35,470 nucleotides of DNA, taken from positions 1 to 35,470 of the forward strand of contig NZ_WHNZ01000049.1 in the NCBI RefSeq assembly GCF_013141725.1, given 5' to 3'. The notes under the pieces are model-generated. The model was not told where the DNA came from. It saw nothing but the letters and a program-made list of their open reading frames with translations, and did not search any database. Positions 1 to 8,812 of this stretch are shown here, piece by piece; positions within the stretch are counted from its first letter, which is position 1; each line of letters opens with the position of its first letter. This DNA is from Paenibacillus planticolens. Its GTDB lineage: Bacteria > Bacillota > Bacilli > Paenibacillales > NBRC-103111. The translations under genes and the position numbers were made by a program.

Positions 1-169
1 GAACGATTGCTCGTCCGAGTATTTGAAAGCTGAATAGCTCATTGACTTGCTAGCGAGATTATTCATCTCATTTATAGTCGATTGCTCGACTGTGCTTACT
101 CACTCGTTGTTCAGTTTTCAAAGATCAATTTCTTTCGTTCACCGCCGCGTTACCGAAGCAGCGAAAAGT
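1..169 (-). other. 5' leader of an rRNA operon (rRNA genes lie beyond the left edge)
   Basis: Read on the minus strand, this stretch follows two tandem promoters and carries the boxA-like antitermination element TGATCTTTGAAAACT at 113-127, very close to the box found in Bacillus rrn leaders. After it comes the GAACAACGAGTGAGTAAG-type sequence common just ahead of Bacillales 16S or 23S genes. No rRNA sequence itself is visible, so the first rRNA gene must begin to the left of base 1. A 76-codon open frame on the other strand has no ribosome binding site and is not a gene. It could instead be a 16S-23S spacer, but the tandem promoters favour the operon leader. Confidence 0.7.
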
Positions 170-198
170 AATATACCATGTCGAAATTTGATTTGCAA
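170..198 (-). promoter_or_regulatory. rrn promoter P2
   Basis: On the minus strand, -35 TTGCAA (193-198) and -10 TATATT (170-175) are separated by exactly 17 bases, with a TGG just before the -10 (extended -10). It lies about 45 bases upstream of boxA, as expected for the proximal promoter of an rRNA operon. Confidence 0.7.
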
Positions 199-278
199 GC
201 ATTTTTTTAAATTCTTTTTTAAAGCATGTTTCCTACCGCTATTACCTGCAATTACCTGGGTCAAATCGGCAGATTAGC

Positions 279-307
279 AATATACCATGGTTCCAACAGG
301 ATTACAA
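279..307 (-). promoter_or_regulatory. rrn promoter P1
   Basis: On the minus strand, -35 TTGTAA (302-307) and -10 TATATT (279-284) are separated by 17 bases. The 11 bases CATGGTATATT around the -10 are identical to those of the downstream promoter, 109 bases away. Tandem near-duplicate promoters are typical of Bacillus rrn operons. Confidence 0.65.
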
Positions 308-387
308 CCTCCTGATCGGACTTTCTCATCGATATTGCTAGCCTGCCTCCTGACATGGTCTATAGCAGCAGCTTTACAACGCTATAT

Positions 388-1611
388 TCAATACCAGCTT
401 GTAAAAACGGAAGAAGTCCCATAAGCTAACGGAATTGCGGCTCCAACCATCAGAATGGGCCCCCACCAGGTGAAAAAGGAGATCCCCAGGCACAAGCTTA
501 TGAAGATCAGCGCAGGCAGCACAAGTATAGGCGTTGTTAATTGGAGTGCTTGATGTTTCGCCGTATCCTGAATAGGAAAAAGGTTCAGAAATGGCGCCGT
601 TAATTCATCCTTACAAAAGGATTTCCGCCAAAATGCCAGCACGCATGCCGCAAGAATCCAGATCGTAATTTTGAGAGGTCCCGGCAAAATAAACATAGCC
701 GCACTAATCAGAACGGCAAACTGTATCGTTTGCTTCCATTGAGTGCTATTTCTAAAAAAGGATTTGGCTAATAAATCAGCAATTCCGTTGCCGGCACCTT
801 TTCCTTTGAACAAGCGCTGTGAACTTCTAAATAATAGAGGACGCCTCCGCCTCGGTTTTCTTTTTCGTTCCATCACACGAATCAACATCAGAGAGACGAT
901 CCGCATCCGAGCATCTCTTTCTCTGGCGATATCTGCAGAGAAGGCCCCTTTCTCTTGCAAACGTATTTTGCTTAGAAACACAACCAGTCCCAGAAGAAGC
1001 AGCAGAATCGCCCAAATATAATTCGCGCTATGACTTACCCCCGTAACTAGCATTTGATATAGAAAGAACAGCCCGGCAAAACCCACGACCCGCAGCAGCC
1101 AAAGCAAGATCCCCTGTATACGAAGTGCAAGCAGCTGGCGAAGCAAGCCTAAATTTATTTTCAACAGATAGGTAAGCAACCAGAAACAAACAATCTGAGG
1201 CACGCCAAAAGCATACGTCTGAACCAGCAAAGGAAGAAAAACGAGCGTCAAAAGCAGCGTCGTGATCCCCTGCAGCACAAGTGAGTATCTGTATCCAAGG
1301 AGCATGAGATGCTGAAACCAACGCCGGTTCTGCCTGAGAAAAAGCTGATCCCCTTCCTCAACAAAATATCGAATCGTTCCAAGCCAAGCGAATAGATAGA
1401 AAACCGTGCCAACCAAAAACAGCGGTATCCAACTAAACCAGGAAGGCTGAGCCGCCCACCAAGAGTAGTATTGATAGCCAGCCACAATCATCAGCGGAAT
1501 AACAAAGTAGAAAGCGATCACCCAATCCACCGCTGTTCGTAATGCTTTATACTGGTAAAACCAATCCGAGCGAACCCTTCTTGCAAAAAGTTGGAAGGAG
1601 TTTTTCATCAT
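388..1611 (-). CDS. ecsB: EcsB-like ABC transporter permease
   Basis: Membrane subunit of the Ecs ABC transporter, a pair that in Bacillus subtilis affects protein secretion, regulated intramembrane proteolysis and competence. The protein is about 407 residues, matching the usual EcsB length near 408. It has a charged N-terminus (MMKNSFQLFARRVRSDW), several hydrophobic spans in the first half, a basic loop (KRKPRRRR) and further hydrophobic spans near the C-terminus. The longest open frame begins 126 bases further upstream, inside ecsA. I place the start at 1611 (1608 is also possible) because GAGAGGGGGG sits just ahead of it. It follows ecsA by 13 bases, so the two form an operon. The transported substrate is unknown. 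Confidence 0.85.
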   Translation of the reverse strand: MMKNSFQLFARRVRSDWFYQYKALRTAVDWVIAFYFVIPLMIVAGYQYYSWWAAQPSWFSWIPLFLVGTVFYLFAWLGTIRYFVEEGDQLFLRQNRRWFQHLMLLGYRYSLVLQGITTLLLTLVFLPLLVQTYAFGVPQIVCFWLLTYLLKINLGLLRQLLALRIQGILLWLLRVVGFAGLFFLYQMLVTGVSHSANYIWAILLLLLGLVVFLSKIRLQEKGAFSADIARERDARMRIVSLMLIRVMERKRKPRRRRPLLFRSSQRLFKGKGAGNGIADLLAKSFFRNSTQWKQTIQFAVLISAAMFILPGPLKITIWILAACVLAFWRKSFCKDELTAPFLNLFPIQDTAKHQALQLTTPILVLPALIFISLCLGISFFTWWGPILMVGAAIPLAYGTSSVFTSWY

Positions 1612-1624
1612 ACGGTCCCCCCTC

Positions 1625-2338
1625 TCATAATAAGGAATGGAAGCAGTCGAATAATGGCGCATCCGGCAGGCCGCATTGCTTCCTAATATCCTGCAAGGAG
1701 CCGTTGGCCACCAATCTGCCGCCTGACAGAAGCACAAACGAACTGCAAATCTTTTCTGCAGTGTCTAACACATGTGTACTCATCAAAATTCCAGCGCCTC
1801 GCTTACGTTCCTCATCCAGCATCCCTAAGAAATCTTTGATCGCCTTCGGATCCAACCCAATGAAAGGCTCATCGACAATATACACATCCGGTTTATTCAA
1901 AAAGCCCAGGATCAGCATGATTTTCTGCTGCATCCCTTTAGAAAATTTCCCAGGCAATTGATGTTTCTCATCCAGCAGCCGGAACCGGTGCAAGAGATCA
2001 TCCGCACGTTCCAGAAATACTGTTCGATCCAGTTCGTAAACAGATGCGGCGAATTCCATATGCTCCCATAACGTCAACTCATCGTACAGAATCGGATGCT
2101 CCGGGATATAAGCGTAGCTTTTTCGCTCACCCCTAAAAGAGATTTGACCTTTGAAATCCTTCAACAAACCTAGGATGCTCTTAATCGTCGTGCTTTTGCC
2201 GGCTCCATTCGGACCTAACAGACCTACCAGTTCACCTTGCCGCACCTCAAAATGAATATTTTTAATGATATCCGGAACCTCATCATAGCCGGCTTGATCG
2301 ATATGTACTTCTAATACAGCTGCTTGTTCTTCTGACAT
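1625..2338 (-). CDS. ecsA: EcsA-like ABC transporter ATP-binding protein
   Basis: Nucleotide-binding subunit that powers EcsB. The 237-residue protein shows Walker A GPNGAGKS at 42-49, a degenerate signature FSKGMQQ (SKGMQ in place of SGGQ, usual for EcsA), Walker B VYIVDEPFIGLD, and a switch histidine in LMSTHVLD. It is the first gene of the pair; a purine-rich AGAAGGG lies upstream of the ATG with rather long spacing. It is transcribed away from the sigma-54 activator gene. In B. subtilis a third gene, ecsC, often follows ecsB; here the rrn leader follows instead. Confidence 0.88.
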   Translation of the reverse strand: MSEEQAAVLEVHIDQAGYDEVPDIIKNIHFEVRQGELVGLLGPNGAGKSTTIKSILGLLKDFKGQISFRGERKSYAYIPEHPILYDELTLWEHMEFAASVYELDRTVFLERADDLLHRFRLLDEKHQLPGKFSKGMQQKIMLILGFLNKPDVYIVDEPFIGLDPKAIKDFLGMLDEERKRGAGILMSTHVLDTAEKICSSFVLLSGGRLVANGSLQDIRKQCGLPDAPLFDCFHSLL

Positions 2339-2532
2339 TCGCGGCCACGTTCCCTTCTACCTTCATCCTATATATGGCATCTTCACATTTCTGCCACTTT
2401 TTTTCAAGCTGGTACTTTTCGACGTTATGGGTTATGTCCTTCTGCTTTTTGCACTTTCTGGTCTTAGCCAGCTGCCGCCGTCATAAAATGTTAAGTGAAC
2501 CACGGAACCATCCTTACGCGAGGGGGGTACTT

Positions 2533-3954
2533 ATGTCCGGACAGAACGAGCATGGATCGGCTTATTTTGAAAAAATGCTGAATATCATAGATGTCGGCGT
2601 TCATCTCATTGATCGTAAAGGAATCACCATTTTCTATAATGATAAGATGGCCGAAACGGATGGGCTGAAAAGGGAGCAGGTTGTCGGGAAGAACTTTTTT
2701 GAGCTATTTCCCTCCTTAACCAATGAAACGAGCACCTTCATGAAGGTGCTGCAAACCGGCACGGAAATCAGGGAGAAAATCCAAACCTATGTCAGTGTCA
2801 CGGGCAAAAGAATCACAACCATCAACAGTACGTACCCTCTTCATGAGCATGGTGAAATTATCGGCGCCTTGGAGGTGGCCAAAGATATTACAAGCATCGT
2901 TCATCTCCACGATCAAATTCTGGACCTTCGGCACCAGATTTATGATTCCCCTGCCAAAGACAAAAAAAGCGCAAGCTCCGCCCGCTACCATTTCAGCGAT
3001 TTAATCGGCAGCAACGAAGCTTTCCAGCAGACGATCTCTTTTGCCAAAAAAGCATCGCGTACAAGCTCGCCCGTTTTGATCTGCGGTCCGACCGGCACGG
3101 GAAAGGAACTGGTAGCCCAAAGCATCCATAATGCGGGGGCCCGAAGAAACCGTCTATTTATCGCGCAAAATTGTGCGGCTGTCCCAAATGAACTTATGGA
3201 AGGCATTATGTTCGGAACAGCTAGAGGCGCCTTTACTGGGGCTGTCGACAGAGCCGGCTTATTTGAACAGGCCAATGGCGGAACGCTTTTTCTCGATGAA
3301 TTGAACAGCTTGGATTTATTGTTGCAGGCGAAATTGTTGCGTGTGCTGCAGGACGGTCTTGTTCGCCGGGTTGGGGGCACGCATGAGCAGCAGGTGGATG
3401 TCCGCATCATTACCGCTATGAATATAGACCCTAGGGATGCCTTGGATAAGGGCATGCTGCGCAGCGATCTATTTTACAGATTGAATGTTGTGAATCTTAC
3501 ACTCCCTCCGCTCGCCAGGCGTAAAGAGGATATTCCGATTTTGACGAATCATTTTATAGATAAATTCAATGAACTGTTTGGTATGAAGATTACGGGCATC
3601 GCACCTGCGGCTTTGCAGCGTTTGCTTAACTATCATTGGCCGGGAAATATTCGCGAACTGAGCCATGCGATCGAATCGATCTATAATCTGATGGAGCTGG
3701 AGTGTGAAGTCATCGAAGAAATTCATCTTCCCGCTTCAATTCTTGGGAACTATGTGATGCGACCAGAGCAGCGGCATGAGGCGGCGGTCTCAACGGGGTT
3801 AACCGATAAGGTGAAGCAGCTAGAAAAGGAAGCGATTGTGAGCGCGCTCGCCCACCATCAATACAACGTTACCCTGACCGCGCAAGCGCTCGGCATCAAG
3901 CGCCAAGCCCTGCAATATAAACTTAATCGCTATGGCATCGTAAGAAAGCCTTAA
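2533..3954 (+). CDS. kamR: Sigma-54-dependent activator of the beta-lysine genes (KamR/RocR type)
   Basis: Enhancer-binding activator of 473 residues. Domain order: PAS sensor domain at about 10-120, linker, AAA+ sigma-54 interaction domain with Walker A GPTGTGKE at 185-192, an intact GAFTGA loop at 232-237 and Walker B TLFLDE near 251-256, then a Fis-type helix-turn-helix at the last 40 residues (ALGIKRQALQYKLNRYG). An in-frame extension to 2374 exists, but ATG 2533 has AGGGGGG just upstream and begins where family members begin. It ends 54 bases before a strong sigma-54 promoter for kamA, so that promoter is the obvious target. I recall kamR as the name of the equivalent regulator in the Bacillus thuringiensis kam locus. 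The ligand of the PAS domain is unknown; lysine or beta-lysine is an inference. Confidence 0.85.
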   Translation: MSGQNEHGSAYFEKMLNIIDVGVHLIDRKGITIFYNDKMAETDGLKREQVVGKNFFELFPSLTNETSTFMKVLQTGTEIREKIQTYVSVTGKRITTINSTYPLHEHGEIIGALEVAKDITSIVHLHDQILDLRHQIYDSPAKDKKSASSARYHFSDLIGSNEAFQQTISFAKKASRTSSPVLICGPTGTGKELVAQSIHNAGARRNRLFIAQNCAAVPNELMEGIMFGTARGAFTGAVDRAGLFEQANGGTLFLDELNSLDLLLQAKLLRVLQDGLVRRVGGTHEQQVDVRIITAMNIDPRDALDKGMLRSDLFYRLNVVNLTLPPLARRKEDIPILTNHFIDKFNELFGMKITGIAPAALQRLLNYHWPGNIRELSHAIESIYNLMELECEVIEEIHLPASILGNYVMRPEQRHEAAVSTGLTDKVKQLEKEAIVSALAHHQYNVTLTAQALGIKRQALQYKLNRYGIVRKP

Positions 3955-3958
3955 TGTC

Positions 3959-3980
3959 AGACTCCGCAAGGAGTCTTTTT
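3959..3980 (+). terminator. Rho-independent terminator after the activator gene
   Basis: A perfect 7-bp stem AGACTCC/GGAGTCT closed by the tetraloop GCAA is followed by a run of Ts. It begins five bases after the activator stop codon, and separates that gene's transcript from the sigma-54 promoter of kamA. Confidence 0.85.
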
Positions 3981-4008
3981 CGCGTTATCCGGTGTATCGA
4001 GGAAATGT

Positions 4009-4023
4009 TGGCATGCTTTTTGC
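4009..4023 (+). promoter_or_regulatory. Sigma-54 (-24/-12) promoter of kamA
   Basis: TGGCATG-CTTT-TTGC matches the sigma-54 consensus TGGCACG-N4-TTGC with one change. The GG (4010-4011) and GC (4022-4023) elements are 12 bases apart as required. It is 43 bases ahead of the kamA start and just after the activator gene. A near-identical site drives the convergent operon (13193-13207). I could not identify the upstream activator-binding sequence with confidence. Confidence 0.9.
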
Positions 4024-4065
4024 ATCTTCTAATACTGAGCAAACATCATTACTGGAGGTGCCACT

Positions 4066-5460
4066 ATGGAACGACGTCACTGGAAAGAGGTTGCACTATG
4101 GAGAAACGTCACGGATGAGCAGTGGAATGATTGGCTTTGGCAGTTGACACACACCATTCGTTCCTTGGATGATCTGAAGAAAGTCGTGAATTTGACCCCC
4201 GAGGAAGAAGAGGGCGTTCGCATATCGACGCAAACGATTCCTTTGAATATTACCCCCTATTACGCATCTTTGATGAATCCAGATGATCCGCGATGCCCGA
4301 TTCGCATGCAATCTGTCCCTATTTCCGCTGAATTGCTGAAAACGAAATACGATCTGGAAGATCCTCTGCATGAGGATGAGGACTCCCCTACGCCTGGATT
4401 AACGCATCGTTATCCGGACAGAGTGCTTTTTCTGGTTACAAATCAATGCTCGATGTACTGCCGGTACTGCACGCGCCGCCGTTTCTCCGGTCAAGTCGGC
4501 ATGGGCGTTCCCAAAAAACAATTGGATGACGCCATTGCCTATATCCGCAATACGCCGGAGGTGCGCGACGTTTTGCTTTCCGGTGGGGATGGGCTGCTGA
4601 TTAATGACAACATTTTGGAGTATATATTGAAAAATTTGCGGGAGATCCCACATGTGGAGATTATCCGGATCGGTACACGGGCGCCGGTTGTTTTTCCGCA
4701 GCGGATTACGGAGCACTTATGTGCGATTATCCGAAAGTATCATCCGGTGTGGCTGAATACGCATTTTAACCATCCGCTCGAAATCACGGAGGAAGCGAAG
4801 AAAGCTTGCGCCATGCTGGCGGACGCCGGCGTTCCGCTGGGCAATCAGTCGGTGATTCTGGCTGGCATCAACGACAGCACCTATATTATGAAAAAGCTCA
4901 TGCATGATCTAGTCAAAATCCGTGTACGGCCCTACTACATCTACCAGTGTGACCTCTCCGAAGGCATCGGGCACTTCCGAGCGCCGGTATCCAAAGGGTT
5001 GGAGATTATCGAGTCCTTGCGGGGACACACGAGTGGGTATGCTGTGCCAACCTTCGTCGTCGATGCCCCCGGCGGCGGCGGCAAAATCGCGCTGCAGCCG
5101 AACTATTTGATCTCGCAGAGCCAAGATAAAGTTATTTTGCGCAACTACGAGGGCGTGATCGTCGGGTACCCGGAGCCCAAAAATTACGTGCCTGGCCGGG
5201 CGGATGAGTATTTCAACGAAATCTACGGTGTTGAGAAGCAGCCTGAGAGCACAGGCATCATTGCGCTAATGAAAGATGAAAAATTCAACTTAGTGCCAGA
5301 AAATTTGCACCGAATCGGCCGGAGAAAAGCGTACTTGGCATCGCCGGATCACGCTTCCCTCAAGGATCGGCGGGGCAAACGGGATGAGATGAAGGATAAG
5401 CTGATGAAGGGGCAGCAGAAGGAGAGCCACACGGACGCTGCGGAAGACAGTCCGTCCTAG
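4066..5460 (+). CDS. kamA: L-lysine 2,3-aminomutase (radical SAM, PLP)
   Basis: Converts L-lysine to L-beta-lysine, the committing step of this island. The 464-residue protein has the radical SAM cluster motif CSMYCRYC (C128, C132, C135), the glycine-rich SAM motif LSGGDGLL at 171-178, and the PLP-binding lysine K340 in PGGGGK, all as in characterised lysine 2,3-aminomutases including B. subtilis KamA (about 471 residues). The C-terminal 40 residues are charged and low in complexity, as is common for Bacillales members. The start has GGAGGTG seven bases upstream. It is monocistronic, driven by the -24/-12 promoter at 4009-4023. Expressing it anaerobically makes sense since the Fe-S cluster is oxygen-sensitive, but the sequence does not show such control. 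Confidence 0.93.
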   Translation: MERRHWKEVALWRNVTDEQWNDWLWQLTHTIRSLDDLKKVVNLTPEEEEGVRISTQTIPLNITPYYASLMNPDDPRCPIRMQSVPISAELLKTKYDLEDPLHEDEDSPTPGLTHRYPDRVLFLVTNQCSMYCRYCTRRRFSGQVGMGVPKKQLDDAIAYIRNTPEVRDVLLSGGDGLLINDNILEYILKNLREIPHVEIIRIGTRAPVVFPQRITEHLCAIIRKYHPVWLNTHFNHPLEITEEAKKACAMLADAGVPLGNQSVILAGINDSTYIMKKLMHDLVKIRVRPYYIYQCDLSEGIGHFRAPVSKGLEIIESLRGHTSGYAVPTFVVDAPGGGGKIALQPNYLISQSQDKVILRNYEGVIVGYPEPKNYVPGRADEYFNEIYGVEKQPESTGIIALMKDEKFNLVPENLHRIGRRKAYLASPDHASLKDRRGKRDEMKDKLMKGQQKESHTDAAEDSPS

Positions 5461-5563
5461 GAGGCGCCTGACACGGGAAACGCACAATGGGGTCAAGGTG
5501 GGCGAGGAACGGAAGTGGGAGAATGGCGGCGAGACTAAAAAGAGCAGCGGAGGTCGGGCGATG

Positions 5564-5712
5564 AGCCCAGCGGGAGCGGTCAGTTTGCGGCGAGCGGAGT
5601 GCGAGCAAGGAGCCCAGCGGGAGCGGTCAGTTTGCGGCGAGCGGAGGTGCGGCGAGAGCACAGCGGGAGCGAGGAGCCCAGCGGGGAGCAGTCAGTTTGC
5701 GGGGTGCGCGGA
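5564..5712. repeat. GC-rich tandem repeat, 47-base period
   Basis: The 36-base block beginning AGCCCAGCGGGAGCGG and ending GGCGAGCGGAG occurs identically at 5564 and 5611. Partial and altered copies follow at 5657 (AGCACAGCGGGAGC) and 5675 (AGCCCAGCGGGGAGCAG). It fills the gap between the convergent genes kamA and the aldehyde dehydrogenase gene and abuts a copy of the dispersed palindrome. Frames open across it in both directions only because it is GC-rich and repetitive; none has a ribosome binding site or a plausible protein. Confidence 0.85.
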
Positions 5713-5730
5713 GCGGTGAGTGTGCGGGGA

Positions 5731-5907
5731 GGGAACTATGGTCCGTTATTCTGCGGGAAATCATCGCTTTTCCCCGTCAGAGGGAACTATGATCCCATAT
5801 TTTGCCTTTCTGGTCCAAATGTAAGCATTTGGACCAGAATAAGACCCTGTAGTTCCGTCTGATGCTGAAATCAGCACATTTGGCTCAAATAGCGCCCCGT
5901 AGTTCCC
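5731..5907. repeat. Dispersed palindromic repeat, copy A
   Basis: Four half-sites in the order forward, forward, inverted, inverted: GGGAACTATGGTCCGTTATT at 5731, GGGAACTATGATCCCATATT near 5782, then AATAAGACCCTGTAGTTCC near 5838 and AATAGCGCCCCGTAGTTCCC ending at 5907. The centre is a perfect 14-bp hairpin (TTCTGGTCCAAATG, loop TAAG, and its complement). Related copies are at 18174, 23120 and 35198. It sits between convergent genes and could end transcription from both sides. From the end of this repeat to base 6019 I see nothing else. Confidence 0.85.
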
Positions 5908-6019
5908 CTTCGCACGAGGGTTGACGCGGTACTTTGTAAATGTGAGGCATCGCAGGTTGATGCGTTGGGGTAGCCCACTGATTGGAAACAGGCAGCATGG
6001 CGATTCCCGGCCTACTAAT

Positions 6020-7438
6020 CTACTTTTTAAAACAAATCAGCTTCAGCTCGGTCAGCTCCTCCACAGCGTATTTCACGCCTTCGCGTCCTGTTCCGCTTTC
6101 TTTGACCCCGCCGTACGGCATGTGGTCTACGCGGAAGGTGGGGATGTCATTGATCATGACGCCTCCGACCTCTAATGCTTCGGCAGCGGCGAACGCCGTC
6201 CGCATATTTTGCGTGTATATCCCCGCTTGCAAGCCATACCTGGAGTCGTTAACCAAACGAATGGCTTCCTCGATGGTGGAGATTTTATTGATCATCACAA
6301 CGGGAGCAAAAGCTTCCCGACAGGAGACGCTGCTCGCTGCATCGACATGCAGCAGGACTGTCGGATGCACGACATTCCCCTCTTTCCGGTTGCCGATTGC
6401 AACAACAGCGCCTGATTTCTCTGCATCCGCTATCCACTCCATAGCCCTCTCGGCATCACGCGAACTGATGACAGCCGATACATCCGTTTTGAAATCAAGC
6501 GGATCCCCTAATCGAAGCATCTCCGTCTGTTTGACGAACTTTCCGACAAATTCATCAAACAACTGCTCATGCACGTATATCCGCTGAATCGAAATACACA
6601 CCTGACCCGCATAGGAAAAAGCCCCTGTGACCGCCCTCGCGATCATGTCATCCACAACCGTCCCTTGATCGACAATTAACGCCGAATTGGATCCTAGCTC
6701 TAAAATGACTTTTTTGAGGCCCGCCTTACTGCGAATGGCGATGCCGACCTCCGGGGAGCCCGTGAAGGTGACCGCCTTCACGCGCGCGTCCGTCACGAGG
6801 AGATCGCCGATCAGGCTCCCGCTGCCGGTCACAACGTTCAGCGCGCCGGCCGGAAGCCCCGCCTGCTGCAAAAGCTCCGCCAAAAACAACGCAGACAACG
6901 GCGTTTGGCCTGCCGGCTTCAGCACAATCGTATTGCCCGCAGCGATCGCTGGACCTACTTTGTGCGCAACCAAATTCATCGGAAAGTTGAACGGTGTTAT
7001 CGCCGCAACGACGCCCAAAGGCTGGCGAATCGTATACGCCACACGATCCTCTCCGCCCGGCGCTGCGTCCATCGGAATCGTTTCGCCGTGAATCCGTTTC
7101 GCCTCTTCAGCGGCGAACTTATACGTGGCGATCGTGCGCTCCACTTCCAGCTTCGCCGTCGTGATTGGCTTCGCCGCTTCAAGCGCAATAATGCCTGCGC
7201 ATTCTTCCGCCTTCTCGCGGATCAATGCAGCCAGCCTCTCTAAAATCGCTGCCCGTTCATGCGCCGGCATCCGCGCCATCACGGGTCTGGCTCGTTCAGC
7301 GGCATCAAGCGCCTGCTGCACTTCGCCCGCTCCTGCGTACGCAATCTCGGCAATTTGTTCGCCGCTGTAGGGTGAGAATAAAGGCCGGTACTCGCCAGCC
7401 TCCACCCACTGCCCTTCAATGAATAAATGCTTTCTCAT
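6020..7438 (-). CDS. Aldehyde dehydrogenase, predicted succinate-semialdehyde dehydrogenase
   Basis: NAD(P)-dependent aldehyde dehydrogenase of 472 residues, a normal family length. Visible family residues are N151 in PFNFP, K174 in VLKPA, the catalytic glutamate E247 in LELGS and the nucleophile C281 in GQVCIS, plus the C-terminal PYGGVKESGTGREG. The sequence alone does not fix the substrate: the GQVCISIQRIYV active-site context is shared by several ALDH groups. Position argues for oxidising succinate semialdehyde, since the gene follows the GabT-like aminotransferase by 15 bases and is last in the operon. Ribosome binding site GGAAAGGGG precedes the ATG. Alternatives are other omega-semialdehydes of lysine or polyamine breakdown. 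Confidence 0.75.
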   Translation of the reverse strand: MRKHLFIEGQWVEAGEYRPLFSPYSGEQIAEIAYAGAGEVQQALDAAERARPVMARMPAHERAAILERLAALIREKAEECAGIIALEAAKPITTAKLEVERTIATYKFAAEEAKRIHGETIPMDAAPGGEDRVAYTIRQPLGVVAAITPFNFPMNLVAHKVGPAIAAGNTIVLKPAGQTPLSALFLAELLQQAGLPAGALNVVTGSGSLIGDLLVTDARVKAVTFTGSPEVGIAIRSKAGLKKVILELGSNSALIVDQGTVVDDMIARAVTGAFSYAGQVCISIQRIYVHEQLFDEFVGKFVKQTEMLRLGDPLDFKTDVSAVISSRDAERAMEWIADAEKSGAVVAIGNRKEGNVVHPTVLLHVDAASSVSCREAFAPVVMINKISTIEEAIRLVNDSRYGLQAGIYTQNMRTAFAAAEALEVGGVMINDIPTFRVDHMPYGGVKESGTGREGVKYAVEELTELKLICFKK

Positions 7439-7453
7439 GCTGTTTCCCCTTTC

Positions 7454-8809
7454 CTAGCTGCTGCAAGCCCTAAATGCCGCCTCCAGCACATCCAAGCCCT
7501 CGGCAAGCTGCTCATCCGTGATCACCAGCGGGCTTAGAATACGAATCACATTCCCGTAAATTCCCGCGCTCATCACGATAACGCCATGTTGATGCGCCTC
7601 CTGCAAAATCCGGGCCGTCAGCTCCTTATCCGGTGTCCGGCTCACAGGATCTTTCACCAACTCAACGGCACTCATCGCACCTAATGTGCGCACATCCCCG
7701 ATACAACCGAATTCCTGCTGCAGCGTAAGAAACCTTTCACTTACCGTTGCCCCTATGGCAATGGCTCTTTCTGCCAGCCGCTCCTCCTCCAGCATAGCAA
7801 TGACTTGCAGGGCAGCGACACACCCGAGCGGGCTGCCGCCGTACGTGCCGCCGATTTCCCCAACGCCCGGGGCGTCCATGATCTCAGCCCGGCCTGTCAC
7901 GGCGCTGATTGGCAGCCCGGCGGCAATCGATTTGGACATCGTCATGAGATCGGGAACGACGCCATGATGCTCCATGGCAAACATACGGCCCGTACGCCCG
8001 AAGCCCGTTTGCACTTCATCCGCAATCAGCAGGATGCCATACTTGTCGCAAATGCGTCTCACGCCCTTGATAAACCGTGTGGAAGGGATGACAAAGCCCC
8101 CTTCGCCTTGAACAGGCTCAAGGATCACGGCAGCTACATCCTCGCCCGGAACCTCGGCCAAGAAAAAATCATCAAATTTCTGCAAAATTTGATCATCCAC
8201 CTCATCCTCAGACATGCCGCCAGGAGCGCGGTAGTAGTACGGATAGGGCATTTTATACGTATCGGGTGCAAAAGGACCGAAGCCATTTTTGTAAGGCTTC
8301 ACCTTACTTGTGAGCGACATCGCCATGTAGGTTCTACCGTGAAAGCCGCGCTCGAAAGATATGACGGCTCTGCGCCCCGTATATTTGCGTGCGATTTTCA
8401 CGGCATTCTCAACAGCCTCCGCCCCGCTGTTCAAAAAAAACGTTTTTTTTCGATGGTCGCCAGGCGTCAATTCGTTTAATTTCTCAGCAAGAGCCACATA
8501 CGGCTCATACATCATCACATGGAAGCAGGGATGCAGATAGCGGTCCAGCTGCGCCTTCAGCGCTTCCACCACTTTGGGCGGACAATGGCCGACATTCAAA
8601 GAGCCGATTGCGCCGGCGAAATCGATAAAGGTATTCCCGTCGACATCGGTGAGCAGCGCTCCCTCCCCTTTTGCCGCAAAGGTAGGTACGGTGTTGAATG
8701 GCCCCCGCGGAATGCTCGCCATACGGCGCTCCAGCAGCTGCTGAGCTTGCGGCCCCGGCAGAGAAGTCTTCATCTCAATGTAGGCCGTCTTTTTCTCCTT
8801 CACATCCAT
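7454..8809 (-). CDS. gabT: 4-aminobutyrate aminotransferase-like class III aminotransferase
   Basis: PLP enzyme of 451 residues resembling GabT, which moves the amino group of 4-aminobutyrate to 2-oxoglutarate and gives succinate semialdehyde. Seen in the sequence: NSGAEAVENAVKIAR (128-142), the aspartate D264 in IADEVQTGFGRTG and the Schiff-base lysine K293 in MSKSIAAGLP. The gene begins three bases after the deacylase stop; its GGAGG lies inside the end of that gene, so translation is probably coupled. Its place after a deacylase expected to release 4-aminobutyrate is the best evidence for the substrate. B. subtilis yodPQRST lacks this and the next gene, so they are an extension here. 5-Aminovalerate is an alternative substrate. 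Confidence 0.82.
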   Translation of the reverse strand: MDVKEKKTAYIEMKTSLPGPQAQQLLERRMASIPRGPFNTVPTFAAKGEGALLTDVDGNTFIDFAGAIGSLNVGHCPPKVVEALKAQLDRYLHPCFHVMMYEPYVALAEKLNELTPGDHRKKTFFLNSGAEAVENAVKIARKYTGRRAVISFERGFHGRTYMAMSLTSKVKPYKNGFGPFAPDTYKMPYPYYYRAPGGMSEDEVDDQILQKFDDFFLAEVPGEDVAAVILEPVQGEGGFVIPSTRFIKGVRRICDKYGILLIADEVQTGFGRTGRMFAMEHHGVVPDLMTMSKSIAAGLPISAVTGRAEIMDAPGVGEIGGTYGGSPLGCVAALQVIAMLEEERLAERAIAIGATVSERFLTLQQEFGCIGDVRTLGAMSAVELVKDPVSRTPDKELTARILQEAHQHGVIVMSAGIYGNVIRILSPLVITDEQLAEGLDVLEAAFRACSS

Positions 8810-8812
8810 CCG

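Noticed and set aside
47..277. 76-codon open frame at the left end
   Set aside because: No ribosome binding site; it lies across rRNA-type promoters and boxA on the other strand, so it is non-coding.
388..1737. The full 449-codon frame for EcsB
   Set aside because: The first 42 codons lie inside ecsA and have no ribosome binding site; the family length fits a start at 1611.
3955..4008. Upstream activator-binding site for the kamA activator
   Set aside because: I looked for an inverted repeat shared with the region upstream of 13208; ATCCGG occurs in both but is too short to support a claim.
5498..5862. Open frames with repeated SPAGAVSLRRAE-like peptides
   Set aside because: They arise from translating the GC-rich tandem repeat in two frames; no start signal, no homologous family recognised.
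7805..8479. 224-codon frame antisense to the GabT-like gene
   Set aside because: Shadow of a high-GC third-position gene; no start signal and no family.
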